This document shows positions 24,301 through 33,024 of a stretch of DNA of 56,521 nucleotides, piece by piece (within the stretch, counting starts at the first letter, position 1; every line of letters begins with the position of its first letter). The translations under genes were made by a program, and so were the position numbers. Below the pieces are notes generated by a model. That model did no database searches and was not told the DNA's origin. It was given only the letters and a program-made list of their open reading frames with translations. This stretch comes from Anaerolineae bacterium. Lineage in GTDB: Bacteria; Chloroflexota; Anaerolineae; Aggregatilineales; Phototrophicaceae. The DNA lies in contig JAJDXR010000026.1 of NCBI GenBank assembly GCA_022823165.1, forward strand, positions 1-56,521, given 5' to 3'.

Positions 24301-26982
24301 ATGGCGGAAATCAGCCTGAGCGCCTACCAAAACAACTTATCCCAGTTGTCGGCGGAAAACAAACACGACCAAGTCATCGCCCATGCGCGGCATATCCTCA
24401 AGTCCCATCCCAAGAATCTGCGCGCCTATCAGCAGCTGGCCGGCGCGCTAATCGCGTCCGAGCGCTGGGCCGAAGCGGCTGATGTGCTGCGCCGCCTGCT
24501 GGGCGCCATGCCGCAGGATTTCGAGACGCATTCGCGGCTGGCGCGGGCTTACCAGCGCCTGGACGAGCGCGAGCGGGCGATCTGGCATGCCGAGCGCGCG
24601 CTGGATCAAGAGCCGAACGATGCCGCCGCCATCAGCTTGATACGCGAACTCTACCGCCAGCATCGCGGCGAAGAAATCAATCGCCTGCAATTAACCGCCG
24701 GCGCGCTGGCGCAGCAGCATATACGCGGCAATCTGCTGACGGAGGCGCTGGAGACTTTGGACCAAGCCCTGGCGCGCAATCCCGAGCGAATCGACTTGCA
24801 GCTCTTGCGGGCGCGCGCGCTCTGGCTGGATGGCCAGCGCATGGACGCGGCCGAAGCCGCCCTCGATATCCTGGAGAAACTGCCCTACGCCATCGACGCC
24901 AATCGCATCATGACCGAGCTCTGGCTGGCTGAGCGCCGGCCAGCGGATGCCAGAGCCTACCTGCAGCGCATTGAAGACCTGGATCCATACCTGGCGCATG
25001 AAATCGCTACCGGTGAGCCGCCGCCTGAGAATCTACTGATGATTGAGCAGTTTGACGCCAGTAGTTTGGCTCAGCCTGCGCCGGACATCGTCGATCCCGA
25101 ATGGCTGGACGGCGTTGACGAAGACACCGGCAGCCTGGACGCGATTTTCGGCCTCGATGGCGAGGCGGAAGGGGCCGCGGAAAGCGTCACCGCTGATCTT
25201 GACGACTTGCTCTCCGATGAGCAGATCGATCAGCTATTCAGCGAATTAGTGATCGGCGAAGCAGTGGCCGAGACCAGCGAAGCCGAGCCGGATGCCGAGC
25301 TGGTGCGGGCGCTGAACGATATGGAAGATCGCGGCTACCTCGACCCCGCTGCTCAAAGCGACGCTGTCTCTGTTGATGAAGCTGACGACGAAGACGTCGA
25401 CGACGAACTCGCGACTTTCATGGCGCAGATGAGCGCCTTGGACGATGACGATTATGATGACGATGATGACTTTGTAATCGTCGATGAAGGCGACAAAGCT
25501 GCCGCGATCGCCGCGCCGGAGTCGGGCGAGTCGCTTGACAGCGAACTGGCCAGCTTGCTGGAAGAGCTGGACGCTGCTGATGACACTGACGACTGGGTGG
25601 CGGATATTCAGCCGGGCGGCCTGGCGCGGGACGAGGCGGATGAGTCGCTGGAATACCTGGATGACTTCGACCGCGAGTGGGTCAAGGATGGCGCGGACGA
25701 CGGCGAAAGCGCCGGCGCGCCCTGGCTCTCGGCTGCCATGCGCGAGCAGATGGAGAAAGACGCAGCGGGCGATTTTGACTTGTTTGGCGATGACGAGCAT
25801 TTGCAAAGCCTACTCAATCGCGCATCCGACACCGAGCCGATACTTGCCAGCGATATCCAGGACTGGCTCGGCGTCGAGCAGGAGTCGGACGCCGCCGCCG
25901 ACGAGAGCGCCATCGACCTGGACGACGAGCTGCTGCGCGCGCCGCCGTCGACCTCCTGGCTGGAGACGGAGCCCGCCGAGGCTGACCCCAACCAGCTTAA
26001 TGCCGACTTGATCGACAGTTGGCAGTCCGAGCTCGGCGACGATGATGACGATGACGACGATCCCTATGTCGACTGGCTGAGCGACGATCCCAACGAGCTG
26101 AGTGATGACCTGGGCATCTTCGCGGCGGGCGCGCAGGCTTCTGACGCAGCGCAGAAGCTGTCGCGAACGGAGGGCGGCGATTCAGCCGAGCAGGCCCGCG
26201 CCTGGGGTTTGGACGATGCCGATCACTTGGCTGATTTCGTCGAAGAAGGCGGCGCCGGCAGCGGAGGCGCGCCCGATTGGATGAACGCGGTGGCGCCCGG
26301 GCTGGATCGCGAGAATGACGCCTCGGCAGACGACCCCAATGAATACGCCCGGCCGATGGCGGCGCCGGGCAAAGAATTCGGCTGGGTCAGCGACCTGGTG
26401 GAAGAAGAGACCGGCCAGATGAAAGCCGTCGACCCGGCGTCAAGCAGCGAGACTCCCTACTTCCGCTTCAGCAAGCAGCCAGCCTGGCTCCTGAGCATGC
26501 AATCGGAAGCGACCGAAGGCAGCGTGGTCGCCGGCGTCTCCGCTCTCAGCCTGGACGATGATATTCACGCGCTTGACCTGGACGACCTGACCTTCGACGA
26601 CTATTTCAACTTCAATACGCCGACCGACAAAATGGACGTCATCAACCTGGACGAAGATACACAGAAGCTGAGTTTCGTCGGCCTGGATTGGGACGACTAT
26701 TTTGACCTGGAATCGCCGACCGAAAAGACCATCGCCATCTCGCTGGATGAAAGCGCCGCGGCTGTGGAATTTGACGAATTGGGCATCGACGACGATGATT
26801 TCGATTTCGAAAGCGGGACGGGCGACATCAGCCCAGGGACCGGCAGCGACCTCTTTGATGATGTTGGCTTGGGCGTCGAGTCGAGCGAAAACGACAGCCC
26901 GGCCTGGCTCGATTTCAAATTCCCGGCTGACGACGCCGATTCGGACGGAACAGATCGCCCCAGCCGCGATTCGACGCTATAA
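24301..26982 (+). CDS. Large acidic TPR protein
   Basis: The 893-residue protein has an N-terminal TPR array (about 5-245: HARHILKSHPKNLRAYQQLAGALI, AYQRLDERERAIWHAERALDQEP and ALETLDQALARNPERIDLQLLRARALW). A long Asp/Glu-rich and probably disordered remainder follows, strewn with short D-W or P-x-W motifs: DPEWLDGV, DDWVADIQ, VDWLSDD, PDWMNAV, PAWLLSM and PAWLDFKF. There is no signal peptide or membrane span. TPR regions bind other proteins, and the tail motifs may be repeated docking sites. The next gene (54-base gap) has the same style, so the pair probably works together. Function unknown. Confidence 0.8.
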   Translation: MAEISLSAYQNNLSQLSAENKHDQVIAHARHILKSHPKNLRAYQQLAGALIASERWAEAADVLRRLLGAMPQDFETHSRLARAYQRLDERERAIWHAERALDQEPNDAAAISLIRELYRQHRGEEINRLQLTAGALAQQHIRGNLLTEALETLDQALARNPERIDLQLLRARALWLDGQRMDAAEAALDILEKLPYAIDANRIMTELWLAERRPADARAYLQRIEDLDPYLAHEIATGEPPPENLLMIEQFDASSLAQPAPDIVDPEWLDGVDEDTGSLDAIFGLDGEAEGAAESVTADLDDLLSDEQIDQLFSELVIGEAVAETSEAEPDAELVRALNDMEDRGYLDPAAQSDAVSVDEADDEDVDDELATFMAQMSALDDDDYDDDDDFVIVDEGDKAAAIAAPESGESLDSELASLLEELDAADDTDDWVADIQPGGLARDEADESLEYLDDFDREWVKDGADDGESAGAPWLSAAMREQMEKDAAGDFDLFGDDEHLQSLLNRASDTEPILASDIQDWLGVEQESDAAADESAIDLDDELLRAPPSTSWLETEPAEADPNQLNADLIDSWQSELGDDDDDDDDPYVDWLSDDPNELSDDLGIFAAGAQASDAAQKLSRTEGGDSAEQARAWGLDDADHLADFVEEGGAGSGGAPDWMNAVAPGLDRENDASADDPNEYARPMAAPGKEFGWVSDLVEEETGQMKAVDPASSSETPYFRFSKQPAWLLSMQSEATEGSVVAGVSALSLDDDIHALDLDDLTFDDYFNFNTPTDKMDVINLDEDTQKLSFVGLDWDDYFDLESPTEKTIAISLDESAAAVEFDELGIDDDDFDFESGTGDISPGTGSDLFDDVGLGVESSENDSPAWLDFKFPADDADSDGTDRPSRDSTL

Positions 26983-27036
26983 TCTGATTCCTTTTCACAA
27001 GCGAAAAATTCTCTGGCAGCATGAAAGACATGCCCG

Positions 27037-28200
27037 ATGTTTGCAGACCCTGAATTGCCCGACTTCGACTCCATGTCGCAAGAGGAGTTGATCGAGTGGC
27101 TGGAACAGTTGGCCAAGGGGCATAGCGAGCCCCGATCCGAATTTGTTGATCACTACGTCGGCGATCAGGATATTGACGACGGCGACGACCCGCAGGGAGA
27201 CTGGTCGGACTGGTTGGACGATACTGAGCCTTTGACTCCTCTGCCGGGCTCCGGATTCACCGTTGAGGCCGGCTTCGAGGGCGATTTCCCGGTTGATATG
27301 ACCATGCTGCGCGATGAAGACACCGCGCCAACCGCCGCTATGGACTGGCTGGATGAGCTCACCGCCGACGAGCTGGGCGACGATGTCCCCGACTTTAATG
27401 AGCTGCGTCCAGGGGAGAGGCCGCTGTCGGCTGTGGACGAAGAGCTGGCCGCGCGCGAAGCTGACGATCCGCTGGATTGGCTGGAGCAGGCGCCGGGCGG
27501 AAATCCTGGGCGCAACAATCCACACAACCCTCAGGCTGGCGACGATTTCGACGAAACTTACGAAGACGATGAACAGCTCGACGACCTGGAAGACGAAAGC
27601 CTCTATCAATCGGGCGCGGAACGCTCGCGGGAAATCCTCAATTCGCTGCTGGGTTTGGTCGACCGCGAGGCGGATAAGTACAGCACACAATCTATGGCGC
27701 CGGCGCCGGAGGGCGAATCAACCAGAGCGTCTCTGCCCGACGCGAGCTCTATTGCCGCGCAGCCCGCGCCTACCGAGCGCGCCGACAATTTGACGCGCGC
27801 TTTTCTGCTGCAGGATCGCGAAGCCGATCTGGAAGCTTGGTACGCCGAACGGCTGCGAGAGATTGCCGACCCCGGCGACCGTCACGTCAGCAAAACACCG
27901 GGCCTGCCTCCGCTAGTGAAACCGTCTACGCCTCCGCCGCCCGGCTTGGCGGCCGCCATCAATTCCGCCCGCGGCAAGGTCAAGGCGGACGACCTGCCGG
28001 CCGCTCTGCGCGACTATGAGACAATGCTGACCACCAGCGCCGGCCTGAAATGGGTCGCCAACGATATGCGCGATTTGATCGCTCAGGCGCAGTACCAAGG
28101 CATTCCCTCGCTGCACCGCGTACTGGGCGATGCGCTGATGCGGCAAGGACAGTTGGAAGCCGCGCTGGATGTCTACCGCCACGCCTTGTCGCTGCTCTGA
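27037..28200 (+). CDS. Acidic protein with C-terminal TPR-like region, sister of the preceding gene
   Basis: The 387-residue protein repeats the themes of its neighbour in reverse order. An acidic N-terminal 200 residues carry WSDWLDD, MDWLDELTADELGDD and DPLDWLEQ motifs, a Pro-rich linker (PPLVKPSTPPPP) follows, and then a helical C-terminus (about 305-387, AALRDYETMLTTSAGLKWVANDM, then HRVLGDALMRQGQLEAALDVYRHAL), whose last helix pair reads as a TPR. No enzyme motif, signal peptide or membrane helix is evident. Its ATG lies 54 bases after the larger gene's stop, so cotranscription is likely. The two could form a complex through the D-W motifs; this is a guess. Confidence 0.7.
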   Translation: MFADPELPDFDSMSQEELIEWLEQLAKGHSEPRSEFVDHYVGDQDIDDGDDPQGDWSDWLDDTEPLTPLPGSGFTVEAGFEGDFPVDMTMLRDEDTAPTAAMDWLDELTADELGDDVPDFNELRPGERPLSAVDEELAAREADDPLDWLEQAPGGNPGRNNPHNPQAGDDFDETYEDDEQLDDLEDESLYQSGAERSREILNSLLGLVDREADKYSTQSMAPAPEGESTRASLPDASSIAAQPAPTERADNLTRAFLLQDREADLEAWYAERLREIADPGDRHVSKTPGLPPLVKPSTPPPPGLAAAINSARGKVKADDLPAALRDYETMLTTSAGLKWVANDMRDLIAQAQYQGIPSLHRVLGDALMRQGQLEAALDVYRHALSLL

Positions 28201-28258
28201 ACTCGACCGTGCGCGCCACGCCTTGCCATCCGACGTCAATTCTCTAACTTTGTGGACA

Positions 28259-28283
28259 TGTAGGGGCGAGCCTTGGCTCGCCC
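28259..28283. repeat. Dispersed palindromic repeat, copy 6 (half)
   Basis: TGTAGGGGCGAGCC-TT-GGCTCGCCC only; the matching right-hand half is absent. It lies between the acidic gene and mutY. Confidence 0.75.
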
Positions 28284-28343
28284 GCCGCTTGTCCAGAACA
28301 TTGGCCAGATTGCCGGCCGCCGCCACTCACTATGTGAATCGCC

Positions 28344-29426
28344 ATGAACCTTGACTCGCAAGCCAGCCTGTTGCGCTGGTATCGCCACAACCGCGCCGAC
28401 TTGCCCTGGCGGCGCGAGGCCGGCCCCTACCAGGTCTGGCTGGCGGAAGTCATGCTGCAGCAGACGCAAGTCGAAACCGTCATTCCCTATTATCAGCGTT
28501 TTCTGGCCGCCTTTCCCAGCATCGCCGCTTTAGCCGCAGCGCCCTTGGGCGCCGTGCTCAAACAGTGGGAGGGCTTGGGTTATTACAGCCGCGCCCGCAA
28601 CCTGCATCGCGCTGCCGCTTTAGTGGTGGCTGAATACGGGGGCGTCTTGCCCGGCCAGGTCGATGAACTGCTCAAGCTGCCCGGCATCGGCCGCTATACC
28701 GCCGGCGCTATCGCCAGCATCGCCTTTGACCAGCCCGCGCCAGCCCTCGATGGCAACGTGATCCGCATTTTCACGCGCCTGCTCGACCTGCCGGACGACA
28801 TCAGCCGCGGCGCGACGCGGACGAAGCTGTGGAACATCGCCGCCGAGTGGCTGCCGCAGCAGGGGGCAGGCGAGTACAACCAGGCGCTGATGGAGCTGGG
28901 CCAGAAAATCTGCCGGCCCCAGAATCCACGCTGCGTTGACTGTCCGTTACGGGATTGCTGCCGCGCCTTCGCAGCCGGCACACAGGCGGAGCGCCCCGTC
29001 CGCGGACGGCGCTCGCCTAGGCCGCATTACGATGTGACCGCCGGCCTCATCCGCGATGAGCTCGGTCGGCTGTTGATCGCGCAGCGTCCGCTTGAGGGTC
29101 TGCTGGGCGGCTTGTGGGAGTTCCCCGGCGGTAAACGCGAAGGGCGTGAAAGCCTGCCCGCTTGCTTGCGGCGCGAGCTGCGCGAGGAGCTGGCCATCGA
29201 GGTGGAAGTGGGTCAGCGCTTTGCCCTGGTCAACCACGCCTTCACGCATTTCAAGATTACGCTGCACGTTTTCGATTGCCGTTACATGGGCGCGCTGCCG
29301 CCCTACAGCCAGCCACAAGCGCTCGAAGCGCTGGACTGGGCTTGGGTCTGCGAGGGGGAGTTGGGGCGCTACAGCTTCGGCAAAGCCGATCGGCAGGTCA
29401 TCGCCGAATTGGCGCGCCGCCGTTAG
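28344..29426 (+). CDS. mutY: MutY, A/G-specific adenine glycosylase
   Basis: The enzyme removes adenine mispaired with 8-oxoguanine. The 360-residue sequence shows VMLQQTQVETV (catalytic Glu44), the helix-hairpin-helix KLPGIGRYTAGAI (111-123), the catalytic Asp136 in LDGNV, and the iron-sulfur cluster Cys190-x6-Cys197-x2-Cys200-x5-Cys206. The C-terminal NUDIX-like domain (about 225-355, GGLWEFPGGKREG) recognises 8-oxoguanine. All key residues are present and the length is normal. The start ATG 28344 follows a half repeat with no strong ribosome site. It stands alone; there is no mutT or mutM nearby. Confidence 0.95.
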   Translation: MNLDSQASLLRWYRHNRADLPWRREAGPYQVWLAEVMLQQTQVETVIPYYQRFLAAFPSIAALAAAPLGAVLKQWEGLGYYSRARNLHRAAALVVAEYGGVLPGQVDELLKLPGIGRYTAGAIASIAFDQPAPALDGNVIRIFTRLLDLPDDISRGATRTKLWNIAAEWLPQQGAGEYNQALMELGQKICRPQNPRCVDCPLRDCCRAFAAGTQAERPVRGRRSPRPHYDVTAGLIRDELGRLLIAQRPLEGLLGGLWEFPGGKREGRESLPACLRRELREELAIEVEVGQRFALVNHAFTHFKITLHVFDCRYMGALPPYSQPQALEALDWAWVCEGELGRYSFGKADRQVIAELARRR

Positions 29427-29468
29427 ACGCTGATTTGACCGTCATATCCCGATTTTGCGGAGGAAAAA

Positions 29469-30374
29469 GTGTCCCGATTGAAAGCCTACCGTCAACAGAG
29501 TGTGCTCACCGACCCGGGCGAGTACGCGGCGCTTTACGATGACTTGCCGGATGATATCGGTCGGCTCTGCCGCATCGCGCGGGGGCTGATTGCCCATTAT
29601 TCGGCCCTGGGTGGAAGCCGGCCGGAGGCGGAACGTCTCCATGAGATCGACAGCCGATATGCGACGGTCATGCTGCGGCGGATCCTGGAACTTGATGAAC
29701 GCCCCTTGGCTGAAGAACGACGGCTGAACAAGCGCTTGGTTGGCTGCTGCCGCGATCTCACTGTGTTGCTTGTTTCTATTTTGCGGCACAAAGGTGTGCC
29801 GGCTCGCGCCCGTTACGGCGGCGCCGCCTATTTCGAAGCGGGCTATTTTCACGATCATGTCATCATCGAGTATTGGGATGGCGAGCGCTGGGTAGGCGTT
29901 GACAGCCAGCTCAGTCCCAAGGACATTCGCGCGCTGAACATACGCTTTGATCCCCTGGATCTGCCGGCTGATCAATTTCTGCGCGGCGGCGCCGGCTGGC
30001 TGGCCTGCCGTGAGGGCGCCGCCGACCCGAACCGTTTCGGCTTGGGCTCGCAGTCGCCTTTGCGCGGCTGGCCGATACTTGTCACTGAGACGCTGCTGGA
30101 TTTGGCGGCGCTGAATCGGCGCGAGCTGCTCTGTTGGGATTCTTGGGGCATGGCGGCGAATTCGCTTGGCTTAAGCGAGGCGGAAAATAAGTTTCTCGAT
30201 AATTTGGCGCGGGCAACGCTTGATGAAGCGCGAGGCGATGAATGGGCGAGCTTGCTGCAGGATGAGCGGCTGCGGATCCCGCCCGTGATCGACAGTTACT
30301 CGCCGGCGGTTTCTCCTGAGGATATGCCGCTGCGGGTCGAGTTGGCGCCCGGGATAGTGACTGATGATTGCTAG
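29469..30374 (+). CDS. Transglutaminase-like cysteine protease-fold protein
   Basis: The 301-residue protein has a transglutaminase/papain-like core: CCRDLTVLLVSILRHKGVPAR (Cys near residue 99, on a helix), FHDHVIIEYWDGERW (His) and GVDSQL (Asp), the Cys-His-Asp order of the superfamily. The rest is helical with no further domain. It starts at GTG 29469, preceded by GGAGG. Bacterial members cleave or cross-link proteins or peptides and often assist in assembling other enzymes. There is no signal sequence, so it is cytoplasmic. It lies 42 bases after mutY. The substrate is unknown. Confidence 0.78.
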   Translation: MSRLKAYRQQSVLTDPGEYAALYDDLPDDIGRLCRIARGLIAHYSALGGSRPEAERLHEIDSRYATVMLRRILELDERPLAEERRLNKRLVGCCRDLTVLLVSILRHKGVPARARYGGAAYFEAGYFHDHVIIEYWDGERWVGVDSQLSPKDIRALNIRFDPLDLPADQFLRGGAGWLACREGAADPNRFGLGSQSPLRGWPILVTETLLDLAALNRRELLCWDSWGMAANSLGLSEAENKFLDNLARATLDEARGDEWASLLQDERLRIPPVIDSYSPAVSPEDMPLRVELAPGIVTDDC

Positions 30375-30386
30375 CGAGTCATGGCT

Positions 30387-30392
30387 TATAAT
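30387..30392 (+). promoter_or_regulatory. Probable -10 box before the small-protein/retropepsin pair
   Basis: TATAAT in GGCTTATAATCAGG, 85 bases before the ATG at 30477 and just downstream of the transglutaminase-like stop. No clear -35 at standard spacing. Confidence 0.4.
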
Positions 30393-30476
30393 CAGGTATG
30401 CGCCAGGCAGCCAGACTGCCAGTAAAATCCGCGTGGAGCAGTGGCAAGGAATCGGGCTAGCCCGGGAGGTCGTATC

Positions 30477-30680
30477 ATGGTTTCGAAGGAACTGCTGGAA
30501 GAGGTCATGTGTCTCAATGAAGAGGACAAGCTGCATCTGCTGCGGATGCTGCTGAATGATCCGGCGATGGCAAAATACGCCTTTGACCCAATGGGAATCC
30601 ACGGAAGTTATGAGATCGCTGCGAGACTCATGGAAGTAATGGAAGAGGAAAAGTTGAAACGCGTATCAAGTATTGAGTAA
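30477..30680 (+). CDS. Small helical protein paired with retropepsin-like gene
   Basis: The 67-residue product, beginning MVSKELLEEVMCLNEEDKLHLLRMLL, is helical and charged. The N-terminal part (LLEEVMCLNEEDKLHLLRMLL) resembles small antitoxin or addiction-module proteins in style but not in any specific sequence. I start at ATG 30477, which has GGGAGG seven bases upstream, rather than the earlier ATG at 30441. Its TAA overlaps the next gene's ATG by one base (TAATG), so translation is coupled. It may be a regulator, substrate or inhibitor of its retropepsin-like partner. Confidence 0.6.
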   Translation: MVSKELLEEVMCLNEEDKLHLLRMLLNDPAMAKYAFDPMGIHGSYEIAARLMEVMEEEKLKRVSSIE

Positions 30681-31087
30681 TGGCGCGATTTCCTTACAGC
30701 TCCTTGCCTTCGATTCCAGGCAGTCTGATGCCGCGACTTTCACTGGGACTCTCAATTGGCGACCAAACTGTCCAGGTAACGGGTATTATCGACACCGGCG
30801 CTCCCATTAGCGTTTTGCCGTATTGGGTTGGCTTGGCCTTAGGCGCCGTATGGGAGAGGCAAGCGGAATTAGGTACTTTGGCGGGCGCTCTTGCCGATGT
30901 CGAATCACGGGCACTCGCCGTAACTTGCTCGCAGCCAGTCGTAATTGGGGCAATAGACGTTCCATTGTGGTTTGCCTGGGCGGAAAGCGATTCAGTTCCG
31001 CTGCTGTTAGGGCAGGCAAATTTCTTTATGGAGTTTAACGTCTGCTTGTATCGTTCCCAGAACTATTTTGAAGTGTGGCGCAATTGA
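30680..31087 (+). CDS. Retropepsin-like aspartic protease-fold protein
   Basis: This 135-residue protein carries GIIDTGAPISVLP with catalytic-type Asp38-Thr-Gly, and near the end LLLGQANFFMEFNVCLYRSQNYFEV, matching the LG-x-x-F and closing strand of clan AA aspartic proteases. Such single-domain proteins work as dimers, like retroviral protease. The first residues (RFPYSSLPSIPG) resemble a flap-bearing beta-strand region. It is tightly coupled to the small upstream gene (one-base overlap). No signal peptide is seen. Bacterial retropepsin-like proteins are found in many phyla but rarely studied. The protease fold is well supported; activity and substrate are inferred. Confidence 0.75.
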   Translation: MARFPYSSLPSIPGSLMPRLSLGLSIGDQTVQVTGIIDTGAPISVLPYWVGLALGAVWERQAELGTLAGALADVESRALAVTCSQPVVIGAIDVPLWFAWAESDSVPLLLGQANFFMEFNVCLYRSQNYFEVWRN

Positions 31088-31170
31088 CGGTTATGCAAGC
31101 CAGAAAAACTACGCTATCGTTTGCGCTGGAATCAAGACTATGCGCGCAATCATGCAATCGGACCTGACCC

Positions 31171-32562
31171 ATGCTTGATACGCTAAAGAAGCTGCGCCGT
31201 CTCATCGCCAATCTCTTCGGCGACAACGTGCCCGTGGAGCAGGCTTGGGATCGCGTCCCGCCCGAATTGATGACGCCGCGCGAACTGCTGGTGCGGCGCA
31301 GTTCGCTGATCATGCTCTGGGGCGCGCTGGTCAATTTGATCGCGGGCATAGTTGTCATCGCGCTGGCGGCGTACGCCGGCAATCACGATCCGGCGCTCTT
31401 CCTGGAGCTGCAAGCTGCGCTGCTGGGAGGTTTCGCCATCAGCGCGGACGCGGCGGCTCTGCTGCTGAGCGCGGGCATCCTGGTTAATATGGCTATCCTG
31501 CTGGTGCTGTCGGTGGTGATTCTGGCGCAAGAACTGTGGACGGTTTTTACCGCCTGGCTCTTGACCGCGCTGAATCTGGCGGCGCTGATCGCCTTCGGTT
31601 TTACGCCGGCGCTGCTGACCATCGTGCCGCTGGCGGCAGTGGGCCTGATGACGCTGGGCGATTTGCGCGCCTTCCGCCTCAACCCGGTCATGGTTAAGGA
31701 ATTGCGCGGGCGCATGCGCGGCGTACGCGGCTTTGCCATTATTTCCGTATTCCTCACGCTGATGAGTTTCTTCACGCTGCTGCTCTACTTGCTGCGCATG
31801 CCGCAGGGCGGGGTAGTCGTCACCGGTGAGCTGGGTCGACAGCTTTTCATTGGCGTACTCTTCATCGAATTGATGCTGATCATCTTCATCGTCCCGGCGC
31901 TGACCGCCGGCGCCATCACCAGCGAGCGCGAGCGCAAGACCTATGACTTGCTGCAGACCACGCTAATCAGCAAAGCGACCTTCGTGGTCGGCAAGCTGCA
32001 ATCGGCTCTGGGTTATATCGTGCTGCTGCTGCTTTCGGCCATCCCGCTGCAAAGCACGGCATTCCTCTTCGGCGGCGTCAGCGAGCAAGAGATGCTGCTG
32101 GCGCTGCTCGTGCTGTTGGTGTCGGCGATCACCCTGGGCGCCTTTGGCATGTTCTTCTCCTCCATTACCGAGCGGACGCTGGCGGCCACCATCCGCTCCT
32201 ATACCGTCGCTATCGCCATCACCATTGGCTTGCCAGTGCTGGCGCTGATCTTGTTTCAAAACGCCTACGGCAACGCCGTCAACAATATCGCGGCCGGCAT
32301 CAGCGACAATCCCACGGTCGAAGCGACTACGATTTATCTCGATATGATCGCCACCAGCCTCAACCCGATTATGGCGACCCTACGCTCGCAGCAGATGCTC
32401 ATCGATCATCAGCAGCTGGTGACGATGCGTGTGACGCTGGCCAGCAACGGCGCCTCGATTCCGATACTTTCGCCCTGGGTGCTGCTCACTCTGACTTACC
32501 TGTCGGTGACGGCGCTGCTGGTTTTGGTGGCGATCCGGCGCATGGAGCGGCAGACGGGTTAG
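31171..32562 (+). CDS. ABC-2 type transporter permease
   Basis: The 463-residue protein is highly hydrophobic, with about ten membrane spans in two sets. NPVMVKELRGRMRGVRGF ahead of the second set and the marker TSERERKTYDLLQTTLISKATFVVGK are typical of ABC-2 permeases that export drugs, lipids or polysaccharides. The partner ATPase gene is not in the neighbourhood. It starts at ATG 31171 and stands alone between the retropepsin-like pair and a small coiled-coil gene. The substrate is unknown. Confidence 0.82.
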   Translation: MLDTLKKLRRLIANLFGDNVPVEQAWDRVPPELMTPRELLVRRSSLIMLWGALVNLIAGIVVIALAAYAGNHDPALFLELQAALLGGFAISADAAALLLSAGILVNMAILLVLSVVILAQELWTVFTAWLLTALNLAALIAFGFTPALLTIVPLAAVGLMTLGDLRAFRLNPVMVKELRGRMRGVRGFAIISVFLTLMSFFTLLLYLLRMPQGGVVVTGELGRQLFIGVLFIELMLIIFIVPALTAGAITSERERKTYDLLQTTLISKATFVVGKLQSALGYIVLLLLSAIPLQSTAFLFGGVSEQEMLLALLVLLVSAITLGAFGMFFSSITERTLAATIRSYTVAIAITIGLPVLALILFQNAYGNAVNNIAAGISDNPTVEATTIYLDMIATSLNPIMATLRSQQMLIDHQQLVTMRVTLASNGASIPILSPWVLLTLTYLSVTALLVLVAIRRMERQTG

Positions 32563-32656
32563 TTGTCGTCTCACTGTTTGTCGCCATGTCTTGGCTGATT
32601 TGGAGATTACATCAATACTCGGTACATTAAAGGCATCAGCGTGGCGGAGGCTTCAA

Positions 32657-32929
32657 GTGCAGCTTGATACGACCATAACCTTGGACTTGCTTGTTTTTCT
32701 TTTGGTCGGAGCCTGCGCTGTAAGGTGGCTGGAAAATAGAATCGACCAGTGGCCGTCTGAATCAAACGACCCAGCAGATGCACGCAAAGACGACATCGCC
32801 GGACTGCGAACGGATATACGTCGTGTCGAAGATAAAGTAGATGACTGCAATCAGCGCCTGGCACGTGTTGAAGGCATCATTCTTGCCCGCGAAGATATGG
32901 TAGACACCATTGCCGATTCGCAGCAGTAA
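32657..32929 (+). CDS. Small membrane-anchored coiled-coil protein
   Basis: The roughly 90-residue product has an N-terminal membrane span (ITLDLLVFLLVGACAVRWL) and a C-terminal coiled coil (DIAGLRTDIRRVEDKVDDCNQRLARVEGII). I start at GTG 32657, with GGAGG seven bases upstream; the frame is open from TTG 32591 with no ribosome site. The layout is the reverse of the small protein at 5895-6107, which has its coiled coil first. Function is unknown; it could be a membrane-associated regulator. Confidence 0.5.
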   Translation: MQLDTTITLDLLVFLLVGACAVRWLENRIDQWPSESNDPADARKDDIAGLRTDIRRVEDKVDDCNQRLARVEGIILAREDMVDTIADSQQ

Positions 32930-33024
32930 GCGCCACTCAGCGGTTTCCCCATTTACAGTTGTAGCCCTATGCAAGCCTGTTAGAATGGAAATAGCAGCGT
33001 TCCAAGCGACTATGGGAGTCCCTG

